This document shows, piece after piece, positions 1-8,076 of a DNA stretch of 12,534 nucleotides (position 1 is its first letter; the number at the start of each line of letters is the position of its first letter). The DNA is from an uncultured Eubacteriales bacterium (GTDB taxonomy: Bacteria > Bacillota > Clostridia > Oscillospirales > Oscillospiraceae). The position numbers and the translations under genes were made by a program. A model generated the notes under the pieces. It worked only from the letters and a program-made list of their open reading frames with translations. It was not told the DNA's origin and searched no databases. The stretch covers positions 1 through 12,534 of the forward strand of contig CAUABY010000034.1 in the NCBI GenBank assembly GCA_958427375.1, written 5' to 3'.

Positions 1-441
1 ATACATCGTGGTGTTGGCGAGGGCGAGATACCAGCCGTCGTCAATATTCCACGTGCCTCCGCCGAAAACCGCGCGCAGAATCTGCCACAGCGCCACGCAG
101 GCGAAAACCGCGGTGAAAATCTTCTCCCTGCGGCTCAGCGGCGCTTTCCCGGCGCGCGGACGTTTCTCCTGCTTCGCGCGCAAAAACAGCCCCGCAAGCG
201 CCGCGGCGGCTGCCAGCACAAAGAACAGCGCCGTCATCAGCGCAAAGCCGCGGCCGACAACGAAAAACGGCAGGTACAAAAGCTCAAAGCTGGTGAACAG
301 GGCGCACAGGCCGAAAAAATAGACAAAGCCGCCGTCAAATTCGCCCTTGTGCAGGAAAAGACAGCCCATGCCCCACGGCAGAAACACGAGCGCCGCGGCC
401 AGTGCGAGCACGCGGAAAAATATAGAAATAGCTAAGGCCAT
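1..441 (-). CDS. Polytopic membrane protein, N-terminal 147 residues only (cut by window edge)
   Basis: An open frame of 147 codons runs from an ATG at 441-439 to the left edge with no stop, so the C-terminal part lies outside the window. The start is supported by AAGGAG at 454-449, 7 nt upstream, and by a good promoter (511-539). The visible part has about four hydrophobic segments (roughly residues 5-25, 38-60, 64-88 and 109-128). A basic loop (about 90-108, rich in K and R) separates the last two, so that loop is probably cytoplasmic. After the fourth segment comes a WNIDDGWYLALANT stretch. An acidic ID-D motif at this place recalls large Firmicutes membrane proteins of the DUF6077 kind or GT-C-fold glycosyltransferases, but this family guess rests on memory of the pattern and is weak. 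No function can be given. It is divergent from the DNA glycosylase gene. Confidence 0.75.
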   Translation of the reverse strand, partial: MALAISIFFRVLALAAALVFLPWGMGCLFLHKGEFDGGFVYFFGLCALFTSFELLYLPFFVVGRGFALMTALFFVLAAAAALAGLFLRAKQEKRPRAGKAPLSRREKIFTAVFACVALWQILRAVFGGGTWNIDDGWYLALANTTMY

Positions 442-510
442 AAACTTGCTCCTTAAAATACGGCTGACAAGCCCGCCGGAGTGAGGCAGGGCGTCGGTTT
501 GGATTTATGT

Positions 511-539
511 ATTATAACATAGGAGCAGGCTACTTGCAA
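511..539 (-). promoter_or_regulatory. Sigma-A type promoter for the membrane protein gene
   Basis: Read on the minus strand, TTGCAA (539-534) and TATAAT (516-511) are separated by exactly 17 nt. Transcription would start near 504, giving a 5' leader of about 60 nt before the ATG at 441. Confidence 0.8.
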
Positions 540-558
540 CGGTGAGGGAAAGTATGTT

Positions 559-667
559 AAAATCCGTTAAAAAGCTGTAAAGCTTTTTATAGCGCCGCAG
601 GCGCGCCGGATTTTGCATGAGACGACATGACGCGCGCTTAAGCGCGGCGTGAGCGTGCAAAGCACGC
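559..667. other. Structured intergenic segment (three-way junction plus two hairpins)
   Basis: The spacer between the two divergent genes (442-764) holds the two promoters and this palindrome-rich block. An 8-bp outer stem (AAAATCCG 559-566 with CGGATTTT 607-614) encloses two hairpins: 568-576 with 581-589 (9 bp, loop GTAA) and 592-596 with 600-604 (GCGCC/GGCGC, loop GCA). Only 1-2 nt remain unpaired at the junction. Beyond it lie a perfect 14-bp palindrome (633-646) and a 6-bp hairpin GCGTGC-AAA-GCACGC (653-667). The pairings are read directly. Whether this is an RNA, an intergenic repeat of the REP/MITE kind, or a terminator-like block is unknown. No other copy is present in this window. 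Confidence 0.5.
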
Positions 668-702
668 GCATTTTCAATTAGAATTTAAATGAAAATCAGT
701 AT

Positions 703-730
703 TAGTCAGTATTGGATTATAATTTACAAT
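703..730 (+). promoter_or_regulatory. Putative promoter of the DNA glycosylase gene
   Basis: Two overlapping -10 candidates exist: TATAAT at 718-723, which lacks a convincing -35, and TACAAT at 725-730 with TAGTCA at 703-708 (4 of 6 matches to TTGACA, 16-nt spacer). An 8-nt direct repeat TCAGTATT (696-703 and 706-713, 10-nt period) overlaps the -35 region and could be a regulator site, though it is short enough to be chance. Confidence 0.4.
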
Positions 731-764
731 AATGTAGATGAAACGCGAAGCGGAGGTAAAAGAA

Positions 765-1586
765 ATGAGCGTGAGAGAGTACAGGCTGGCGTCGGCGGAG
801 GAGCTTGACCTTGTAAAGACCTTTGAGTGCGGGCAGTGCTTCAGATGGAACGCCGACGCGGACGGGGTGTACACTGGCGCGGCGTATGGACACGCGGCGG
901 CACTGTGGACGCGTGACGGCGAGGTTATTATCCGCACGGATGCGCCGCTTGAGTTCTGGCGGGAGTATTTTGACTTGGAGCGGGACTATGATGAGATCTC
1001 GCGCTCATTTATAGGCAAGGGCGGGGAGTATCTGGATAACTGCGTCGCGTACGGGCGCGGCATACGTATACTCCGGCAGGAGCCGTGGGAGGCGCTGTGC
1101 TCGTTTATCATCTCGCAGTGCAACAACATAAAAAGAATAAAGGGCATAGTTGAGCGGCTATGCAGTGAATTTGGCGAGGAGTTTGAGTTTGACGGGCGGC
1201 GGTACTTCAGCTTCCCCGACGCGCAAAAGCTTGCCCTGCTCGACGAAGCGGATTTGGCTCCGCTTCGCTGCGGCTATCGCGCGGCGTATATCATAACGGC
1301 GGCGCGTGCCGTGGCTTTCGGGGAGCTTGATTTGCAAGCGCTCATTGCCTGCCCCTATGCCGAGGCGAAGAAAGCGCTGCTGGCGCTGAACGGCGTGGGG
1401 GAGAAGGTCGCAAACTGCGTGGTGCTCTTCGGGCTGTTTCACATGGAGGCTTTCCCAATTGACGTGTGGATACGCCGCGCACTGCACGAAAACTTCCCCG
1501 CGGACTTCGACCCGGCCGCTTTGGGCGAATATGCGGGGCTTGCCCAGCAGTACATATTCTATTTTGCCAGAGAGAGCGGGAAATAA
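765..1586 (+). CDS. ogg: 8-oxoguanine DNA glycosylase/AP lyase, OGG1 family
   Basis: This is a base excision repair enzyme that removes 8-oxoguanine paired with cytosine and nicks the abasic site. The start at 765 is chosen because GGAGG (752-756) sits 8 nt upstream. An in-frame ATG at 738 has no ribosome binding site. The product is 273 residues. The N-terminal OGG domain shows the family hallmark GQCFRW (residues 23-28). The CSFIISQCNNIKRI segment (112-125) matches the conserved OGG1 loop carrying the paired Asn residues. The helix-hairpin-helix/GPD core has LNGVGEKVANC (208-218), with Lys214 as the expected Schiff-base nucleophile, and PIDVW (231-235), with Asp233 as the catalytic aspartate. 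Both catalytic residues are present, so the enzyme should be active. No Fe-S cysteine cluster is seen, as expected for OGG1 as opposed to MutY/Nth. The gene is probably monocistronic, since guaB downstream has its own promoter. There is no strong terminator after the stop, only a 4-bp GACG/CGTC stem. Confidence 0.92.
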   Translation: MSVREYRLASAEELDLVKTFECGQCFRWNADADGVYTGAAYGHAAALWTRDGEVIIRTDAPLEFWREYFDLERDYDEISRSFIGKGGEYLDNCVAYGRGIRILRQEPWEALCSFIISQCNNIKRIKGIVERLCSEFGEEFEFDGRRYFSFPDAQKLALLDEADLAPLRCGYRAAYIITAARAVAFGELDLQALIACPYAEAKKALLALNGVGEKVANCVVLFGLFHMEAFPIDVWIRRALHENFPADFDPAALGEYAGLAQQYIFYFARESGK

Positions 1587-1611
1587 AGACGAAAATCCGT
1601 CGTTATGCGAC

Positions 1612-1639
1612 TTGACTTTCTCTTTTAATTTGTTATAAT
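1612..1639 (+). promoter_or_regulatory. Promoter of guaB
   Basis: TTGACT (1612-1617) and TATAAT (1634-1639) are separated by 16 nt. Transcription would start near 1646, giving a leader of about 87 nt. No purine riboswitch core was recognised in that leader. Confidence 0.8.
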
Positions 1640-1645
1640 GACTGA

Positions 1646-3211
<1,566 letters not shown>

Positions 3212-3264
3212 TTACGCACACGGCGCATACCACGGACACAGGAAAAATTAAAAGCGACAGACTG

Positions 3265-3297
3265 AAACCGGCACCGCAAAAGAGCGGTGCCGGTTTT
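3265..3297 (+). terminator. Rho-independent terminator of guaB (copy 1 of an identical pair)
   Basis: A perfect 13-bp stem (3265-3277 with 3284-3296, AAACCGGCACCGC in the left arm) with loop AAAAGA is followed by a short T tract. It lies 54 nt after the guaB stop. The 35-nt block 3264-3298 is repeated without a single change at 3506-3540. Confidence 0.85.
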
Positions 3298-3505
3298 GAG
3301 ACTGTCAAAAAACCATGCTGCAATGCAAAGAAAACAGAGCAGCAGGGGAGCTTGAGGGGGCAAGGCCCGCCTCAAATACAATAAACCGCCGCCGAAAAGC
3401 CTTGAAAATCAAGGCCTTTCGGGCGAAGCAGCATTTTGATACCATCAAAATGCTCGGCGGATGAAGCGGTCAAAAAAGTCTGAAACAGGCTTTTTTGACA
3501 AGCTG
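3295..3505 (+). repeat. Structured non-coding repeat element with TGTCAAAAAA inverted ends, inserted at a terminator
   Basis: The first 54 nt (3295-3348) recur at 12481-12534 with 52 identities, both times starting at the T tract of a terminator, so this is a dispersed repeat. The ends carry inverted TGTCAAAAAA (3303-3312) and TTTTTTGACA (3491-3500). The interior folds very compactly. There is a 6-bp stem with one mismatch and 2 more pairs (3352-3360 with 3367-3375). A three-way junction follows, with outer stem CCGCCG/CGGCGG (3386-3391 with 3455-3460), hairpin 3392-3404 with 3410-3422 (12 of 13 paired), and hairpin 3430-3440 with 3444-3454 (11 bp). A terminator-like hairpin (3469-3499) completes it. 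No protein-coding frame is convincing. It is probably a MITE-like or single-strand-transposed non-autonomous element. The mechanism is inferred, and an RNA gene is the alternative. Confidence 0.65.
3469..3499 (+). terminator. Terminator-like hairpin at the right end of the repeat element
   Basis: The left arm 3469-3482 pairs with 3486-3499 over 14 positions, one of them a G-U pair, with loop AAA. The six A residues and six T residues form the base of the stem, so the inner GTCTG/CAGGC plus T6 looks like a bidirectional intrinsic terminator. It also contains the right inverted end of the element. Confidence 0.6.
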
Positions 3506-3506
3506 G

Positions 3507-3539
3507 AAACCGGCACCGCAAAAGAGCGGTGCCGGTTTT
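3507..3539 (+). terminator. Second identical copy of the guaB terminator hairpin
   Basis: The stem 3507-3519 with 3526-3538, loop AAAAGA and trailing T are identical to 3265-3297. The distance between copies is 242 nt and the repeat element fills the gap. It can act as a backup terminator before the symporter promoter. Confidence 0.8.
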
Positions 3540-3582
3540 GCCGTACACGCGCGGATACTGCCCGGACAGCATATATTTTTTC

Positions 3583-3611
3583 TTGCTATGGGCTTTGCGG
3601 ACTGTTATAAT
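3583..3611 (+). promoter_or_regulatory. Promoter of the symporter-deacetylase operon
   Basis: TTGCTA (3583-3588) and TATAAT (3606-3611) are separated by 17 nt. The -10 box is followed by an AT-rich stretch. Transcription would start near 3618, leaving a leader of about 27 nt, so little room for leader control. Confidence 0.75.
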
Positions 3612-3644
3612 TAAATTAAACTTTAATACGATAGGGGCTTTATT

Positions 3645-5117
3645 ATGGAAGATATCAAGCTCAGAAAGAAAAATCTAATCATGTTCCCGCTCGGCACGAT
3701 AGGCCGCGATATGGTGTATTATCTCTTCACAAGCTGCATAATGACCTTTGTCCTCTTCACGCGCAACCTCACCAGCGCGCAGTTTGCCGCGATAACCGCC
3801 ATCGTAGTCGCCGCGCGGATCTTTGACGCGCTCAACGACCCCATCATGGGCAATATCATTGAGCGCACGCGCACGCGCTGGGGCAAGTTCAAGCCTTGGC
3901 TCGTCATCGGCATCCTCTCAACAAGCGTTGTAGTGTACCTCGCCTTCAATACCAAGCTTCAGGGCTGGAGCTTTGTGTGGTTTTTCGGCGTAATCTACTT
4001 CATGTACTCCATCACCTACACCATGCACGACATCTCCTACTGGGGTATGGTGCCCGCGCTCTCGTCTGACGCGAACGCAAGAAACCAGTTCACTTCCCGC
4101 GCCACACTCTTCGCCGGCATAGGCGGCACGCTCGCCAGCGTGCTCATCCCCATGCTCACTGTCGGCGAGAACGCCATCGGCGGCAGCACCACCACAGCTT
4201 ACGGCGTTATCGCGCTCATCGTCTGCATTCTCGCGCCGCTCTTTTTGTGCTTCACCATCTTCGGCGTGCGAGAAAAGCGCGAATATACCGACGCGCCGCC
4301 CGTCAGCTTCAAAAAGATTTGGAAAACTATCACCGGCAACGACCAGCTTTTGTGGATAAGTCTCATCTTCCTCATCCAGCAGATAGGCAACGGCTTTATC
4401 ATCGGCGGCATCGGCTCAACCTACATATACTTTGACTTCGGCTATAACGGCGGGCTGTTCTCGCTCTTCTCCATCGTCGGTATGTCCGTCACCGCGTTTT
4501 TGATGATTTTCTATCCCGCCATCTCCCGCAAGGTGCGGCGCAAAAAGCTCATGGGCATCCTCATCGCCATCGCCATGGCGGGCTATGCGCTGCTGCTGAT
4601 TGCCGGGCTCTCCCTGCCCTCCACCATGCTGAAGTTCTGGGCGGTCGTCATCGGCTACATGCTCTCAAACTTCGGCCAGTACGGATTCTACCTCATTATG
4701 ATGATTTCTATTATCAACACCGTTGAGTATAACGAATATATCTCCGGCGAGCGCGACGAGGCTATTATCGCCTCCCTGCGCCCCTTCCTCACGAAGCTCT
4801 CCTCCGCGCTCATCATCCTCGTCACCAACTTGAGCTATATCATCTTCGGTGTCACCAAGTACACCAACAGCATTTCCGACCTTGAAAACCAGTGCGCGCG
4901 CAATCTCCTCACTGAGGCGGATAAAATAAGCCTCATCGACGGCGTTATCAAAGGCATCGCCCCGTGGCAGACGCTCGCGCTGCTCCTGTGCATGGCGATA
5001 ATCCCCTGTGTGCTGATGCTGACCTCCCACGCGCTCTACAAAAAGCACTATAAGCTGGATGAGGACGAGTATGCGCGCATCTGTGCCGAGCTTGAGGCGA
5101 GAAAGGCAAAGGCATGA
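3645..5117 (+). CDS. GPH-family (glycoside-pentoside-hexuronide) cation symporter
   Basis: This is a cytoplasmic membrane secondary transporter that takes up a glycoside or sugar with H+ or Na+. The 490-residue product has about 12 hydrophobic segments, usual for the MFS-related GPH (MelB-like) family. The diagnostic N-terminal signature is present: an acidic residue and NDP in FDALNDPIMG (60-69), then a cytoplasmic basic loop ERTRTRWGKFKPW (73-85). A second-half loop is rich in K and R (KVRRKKL, encoded near 4530-4550). The N-terminal MEDIKLRKKN is hydrophilic and the C-terminus is charged, both expected inside the cell. The start at 3645 is preceded by AGGGG at 3633-3637. The stop overlaps the next gene by 4 nt, so the two are translationally coupled. 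The substrate cannot be read from sequence. The deacetylase partner hints at an N-acetylated sugar conjugate. Confidence 0.9.
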   Translation: MEDIKLRKKNLIMFPLGTIGRDMVYYLFTSCIMTFVLFTRNLTSAQFAAITAIVVAARIFDALNDPIMGNIIERTRTRWGKFKPWLVIGILSTSVVVYLAFNTKLQGWSFVWFFGVIYFMYSITYTMHDISYWGMVPALSSDANARNQFTSRATLFAGIGGTLASVLIPMLTVGENAIGGSTTTAYGVIALIVCILAPLFLCFTIFGVREKREYTDAPPVSFKKIWKTITGNDQLLWISLIFLIQQIGNGFIIGGIGSTYIYFDFGYNGGLFSLFSIVGMSVTAFLMIFYPAISRKVRRKKLMGILIAIAMAGYALLLIAGLSLPSTMLKFWAVVIGYMLSNFGQYGFYLIMMISIINTVEYNEYISGERDEAIIASLRPFLTKLSSALIILVTNLSYIIFGVTKYTNSISDLENQCARNLLTEADKISLIDGVIKGIAPWQTLALLLCMAIIPCVLMLTSHALYKKHYKLDEDEYARICAELEARKAKA

Positions 5118-5878
5118 GCATTACAAAACTTGCGCTGAAAATCGCCGCGCCCCTGCCGAAGCTTGAGAGCTTTGAACGCTTCCTCTTCATCGGCCCGCAT
5201 CCGGACGATATTGAGATAGGCGCGGGCGCAACGGCGGCAAAATTAGCCGCCGCGGGCAAGAAAGTGGGCTTTCTCATATGTACCGACGGGCGCTTTGGCT
5301 CGGCCGAAATCCCGCCGGAGGAGCTTATTACCATCCGCCAGAAGGAGGCGCGTGCCTCCGCGGCGGCGCTCGGCGTTAACGATGTGTACTTTCTCCCGTT
5401 CTCTGACGGCGGGTTTTATGACGCGCGCGAGCTTGTTACCAAAGTCGCCAAGGCCGTCGGTGATTTCCAGCCCGATGTTATCTTCGCGCCTGATCACTGC
5501 GTTACAAGCGAGTGCCACATCGACCATCTGAACACCGGCAGAGCCGCGGCGGAGGTCGCGTACTTCGCCCCCTATGCCCGGCTCATGGCGGAGCACGGCG
5601 CACAGGCCGCCCCCGTCAAGGCGCTTGCCTATTACATGACGGCGAAGCCCAACAGCTATGTCAAAACCTCAAAGGCGCTTTTGAATCAGCAGATTGCCTC
5701 CGTTTTCGACTGTCATAAAAGCCAGTTTCCCGCGGACAGCGGCGAGGGCAAGGCTATAGCCCTGTATCTGCGCCTGCGCTCTGCCGATTTCGGCCTGCGC
5801 CGCGCATGCGGCCACGCGGAGGGGTTTCGTGTGCTCGGCGTGACACAGATGCACTGCCTCCCCGAAGCGGGGAATTGA
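5114..5878 (+). CDS. PIG-L/LmbE-family zinc deacetylase (GlcNAc-type N-deacetylase)
   Basis: The family hydrolyses N-acetyl groups from GlcNAc-type conjugates using a single zinc. The 254-residue protein has a Rossmann-like start, FLFIGPHPDDIEIG (23-36). His29 and Asp32 would be zinc ligands and Asp31 the general base. The third ligand is in HIDHLN (135-140), probably His138. GHAEGFRV (233-240) near the C-terminus is the usual closing motif. There is no signal peptide or membrane segment, so it should act in the cytoplasm. The start codon is embedded in the ATGA overlap with the symporter stop, which implies coupled translation and a shared task, for example deacetylating an imported N-acetylated glycoside. 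That substrate is inferred. Family members acting on other amides (mycothiol/bacillithiol-type, LmbE) cannot be excluded. A bidirectional terminator follows the stop. Confidence 0.88.
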   Translation: MSITKLALKIAAPLPKLESFERFLFIGPHPDDIEIGAGATAAKLAAAGKKVGFLICTDGRFGSAEIPPEELITIRQKEARASAAALGVNDVYFLPFSDGGFYDARELVTKVAKAVGDFQPDVIFAPDHCVTSECHIDHLNTGRAAAEVAYFAPYARLMAEHGAQAAPVKALAYYMTAKPNSYVKTSKALLNQQIASVFDCHKSQFPADSGEGKAIALYLRLRSADFGLRRACGHAEGFRVLGVTQMHCLPEAGN

Positions 5879-5890
5879 AAAACAGCAATA

Positions 5891-5922
5891 AAAATGACCA
5901 CCCCTATGGGTGGCCATTTTTT
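5891..5922. terminator. Bidirectional Rho-independent terminator between convergent operons
   Basis: The stem 5891-5903 with 5908-5920 (12 of 13 pairs, one A-C mismatch) has loop CTAT. T6 at 5917-5922 serves the plus strand, and the A-rich left side gives a U tract on the minus strand. It ends the deacetylase operon and also the motor operon that stops at 5988. Confidence 0.85.
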
Positions 5923-5987
5923 GCGCCCGCGCGGGAGAAACAGCGCGGCGGGGGAGTGGATAGCGCTTCAAACTGCGCCAGTGCCGC

Positions 5988-7049
5988 TCACGGCTGTGCA
6001 GGGACTGCCGGGGAGGCGGACGGCGCGGGGGATGTGAACGGTGCCGGAGAAGAGGATGAGGACGAGGCGGCGGTGTCAGCCGGGAGCTCCGGCGCGGCGT
6101 TTGCCAGGTCCAAATCCAAGTAGCTTTCAACAATATCGAGCACCGTGTCATCCTTGAGTATCATGGATATCTCAATTCTGCGGTTTGCCGCGCGGCCCGC
6201 GTCGGTGTTATTGTCCGCGACGGGGCGCGTCGCGCCGTAGCCCGCGGCGCAGAAATAGTGCGCGTACTGCGACAGCGCGCCGCTCTGCGACTGCAAGAGG
6301 TAGTTCAAAACGGAGTTTGCGCGGTCGGTGGAGAGTATGCGGTTTTCGGCGGCAGTGCCGGTGCTGTCGGTGTGGCCGGAGATGACGATGCTGTCGACAT
6401 ACTTCGCGTTTTCACTGTTGGAGAGGAAGGTGCCGAAAACCTGCACCAGCTGATTGAGCACCGGCTCACTGCCCGGCTTTATCTGTGAGGAGCCGAGGTC
6501 GAAGAACACACCCTCGCTCAGTATTATGCTGCCGTTGTCGCCGATGCTGACCTTTGACGCGTCGCCCATCACGCTGACGATGCTGTCGCGTATCTGCTCC
6601 AGAATTGAAAGGCGCAGTACCGCGATTGTCTGCATCTGACTGCGAAGCGCGGTCAATTCCGCGTCGGCGGAGGACATGTATTCTTTCTGCTTTGCAATGA
6701 GGCTCTGCTGCTCGATCAGCTCCTGCTCCTTGTCGGCAATCTCACGCTCGCGCTCGGTGAGTGTGAGCTTGGCCGCGTCGAGGTCAAACGTTATCTGCGC
6801 AAGCTCGTCCTCGGCGTCCTTTACCTGCTCCTGGGTCAGCTCAAGTTGGCTTTGGGTGTTGGCAAGCACTTCCTGCGTGTTTTGCAGGTCGTTTCCGGTG
6901 ACGAGATTTTGAATATACGAAATAAGCATCAGAAAGAAGAGAATGAGCGCGATGGCGGACATCATGTCGGCGAATGACGGCCAGTGCCCCTGCTCACCCT
7001 GATTTGTTGCTACCAGCGCGTCAGAGCGCCGGGAGGAGTGCCGCCTCAT
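5988..7049 (-). CDS. MotB/ZorB-like motor subunit with OmpA peptidoglycan-binding domain
   Basis: This is a 353-residue envelope protein of the dimeric rotor/stator partner type seen in MotB, ZorB, TolR and ExbD. A short cytoplasmic N-terminus leads into GHWPSFADMM (21-30) and one membrane helix (about 31-49). Asp28, in the FAD motif just before the helix, occupies the place of the ion-carrying aspartate of MotB/ZorB. Next is a long extracytoplasmic coiled coil (about 53-145, rich in E, Q and L). An OmpA-like domain (about 165-300) follows, with FFDLGSSQI (182-190), SGHTDSTGTAAENRILSTDR (224-243) and NRRIEI (289-294). Asp228 and Arg243 fit the diaminopimelate-binding pair. The tail (326-353) is rich in Ser, Pro and Ala. 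The start ATG overlaps the channel gene's TGA in ATGA (7049-7046). No flagellar or chemotaxis genes are nearby. A flagellar MotB is unlikely, and closeness to ZorB is inferred from architecture only. Confidence 0.87.
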   Translation of the reverse strand: MRRHSSRRSDALVATNQGEQGHWPSFADMMSAIALILFFLMLISYIQNLVTGNDLQNTQEVLANTQSQLELTQEQVKDAEDELAQITFDLDAAKLTLTEREREIADKEQELIEQQSLIAKQKEYMSSADAELTALRSQMQTIAVLRLSILEQIRDSIVSVMGDASKVSIGDNGSIILSEGVFFDLGSSQIKPGSEPVLNQLVQVFGTFLSNSENAKYVDSIVISGHTDSTGTAAENRILSTDRANSVLNYLLQSQSGALSQYAHYFCAAGYGATRPVADNNTDAGRAANRRIEISMILKDDTVLDIVESYLDLDLANAAPELPADTAASSSSSSPAPFTSPAPSASPAVPAQP

Positions 7050-7954
7050 TGCCTGCCGCCTTTCTCACCCTGCACACGGCGCAGAGCCGCCACAAGGTCG
7101 CGTATGGCGAGGTCCATGCGCTCAACAGTGCCCTGGAGGCTGTAGTTGAACTCCGAAAAGTCGTGTACACCCTCGTTGAAGCTGCCGACGGTCTTGTTGA
7201 ACGCGCCAAGATAGGTGCGCGAGGTGTCCATGGTCTTGCCCATGTCCTCCGACGCGGCACGAAGCGTCCTGTCCATGCTGTTGGCCGCGTCGTTCATCGC
7301 GTCAATCATCTGGTGGACGAGGTCAACGTCATCCCTCGCGGCCCTGGTGGGCAGGGTGGGGGCGACGCTGTGGTCAAGCCAGAGCTCAAGCTGGGTCTCA
7401 AGCTTCTGCCGCAGACTCTCAGGATTGAATACCGCGCGTAAAAGCGTCAATATAATGGAACAGGCCACGCCCACAAGCGAGGTGTAGAACGCCACGCCCA
7501 TGCCGGACAGCGCCGACATAAGCCCGCCGCCCACGCTGTCAAGCACACTCAGCCACTCGGCGGTGTTGCTGTAGCTGATAAGCTCGGTGAGCGAGGAGAC
7601 AGAGTGGCTCAGGCCGAGAAAGGTTCCGAAAAGGCCGAGCGTGACGAAAAGCGATACGGAGCTATTTAAAAACCGCTCGCACAGCAGCGCGCCGGAGAGC
7701 TTCACGCTCATGGCGTTTTCGATTATGGCCGGGGTGTTGACCTCCAGCCCTGAGCGCTTGTACGCTGCGGTAAACTCCGTCGTGGTGTAGCGCAGAAACT
7801 CGCTGCCGCCGGTGTTATTGCCCGCCGTCAGGCGCGAAATGCGCTTGTAGCAGGCGCACACACTAAACAGCAGGATTACCGCCAGCACAAAAAGAAACGC
7901 AATCAGCGCGATAACGATTACGCCCGATGCGGGCATGCTGCTAAACTTATCCAT
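7046..7954 (-). CDS. MotA/TolQ/ExbB/ZorA-family proton channel subunit
   Basis: This is the pentameric channel half of a 5:2 ion-driven motor, paired with the adjoining MotB/ZorB-like subunit. Three clustered ATGs exist (7963, 7960, 7954). The AGAAAGG ribosome binding site (7970-7964) is 9 nt from the third, so 7954 is chosen (302 residues; 305 if the first is used). Numbered from 7963, TM1 is about 14-38. A cytoplasmic loop is about 39-100. TM2 is about 102-122 with LGLFGTFLGL, the family glycine-rich motif. TM3 is about 147-176 with AFYTSLVG, whose Thr161 fits the channel-lining Thr of ExbB/TolQ. Three helices match ExbB/TolQ/ZorA rather than four-TM MotA. The tail (about 177-305) is charged and helical, longer than in ExbB but much shorter than typical ZorA tails. 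A 113-nt gap without an obvious terminator links it to the upstream lipoprotein gene. Confidence 0.87.
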   Translation of the reverse strand: MDKFSSMPASGVIVIALIAFLFVLAVILLFSVCACYKRISRLTAGNNTGGSEFLRYTTTEFTAAYKRSGLEVNTPAIIENAMSVKLSGALLCERFLNSSVSLFVTLGLFGTFLGLSHSVSSLTELISYSNTAEWLSVLDSVGGGLMSALSGMGVAFYTSLVGVACSIILTLLRAVFNPESLRQKLETQLELWLDHSVAPTLPTRAARDDVDLVHQMIDAMNDAANSMDRTLRAASEDMGKTMDTSRTYLGAFNKTVGSFNEGVHDFSEFNYSLQGTVERMDLAIRDLVAALRRVQGEKGGRQ

Positions 7955-8076
7955 GGTCATCATCCTTTCTGTCTATTACGTTGATATTAGCTGCCCCGCC
8001 CTGTGCGGCGCGGGTCCGGCGCATATCAGCTTTTTTGGCTTTATCCCTGTTCTATATAAATAACCCTGTGCGCGGT

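Noticed and set aside
738..764. Earlier in-frame ATG for the glycosylase
   Set aside because: It has no ribosome binding site, while the ATG at 765 has GGAGG at the right distance and begins at a typical OGG N-terminus.
5988..7963. Complete Zorya defence system
   Set aside because: Only ZorA/ZorB-like subunits are present. No effector gene of the Zorya types flanks them, the operon terminates downstream, and the channel tail is short for ZorA.
7964..8076. Separate promoter or terminator between the lipoprotein and channel genes
   Set aside because: No -35/-10 pair at normal spacing and no hairpin with a T tract was found on the minus strand, so read-through as one operon is the simpler view.
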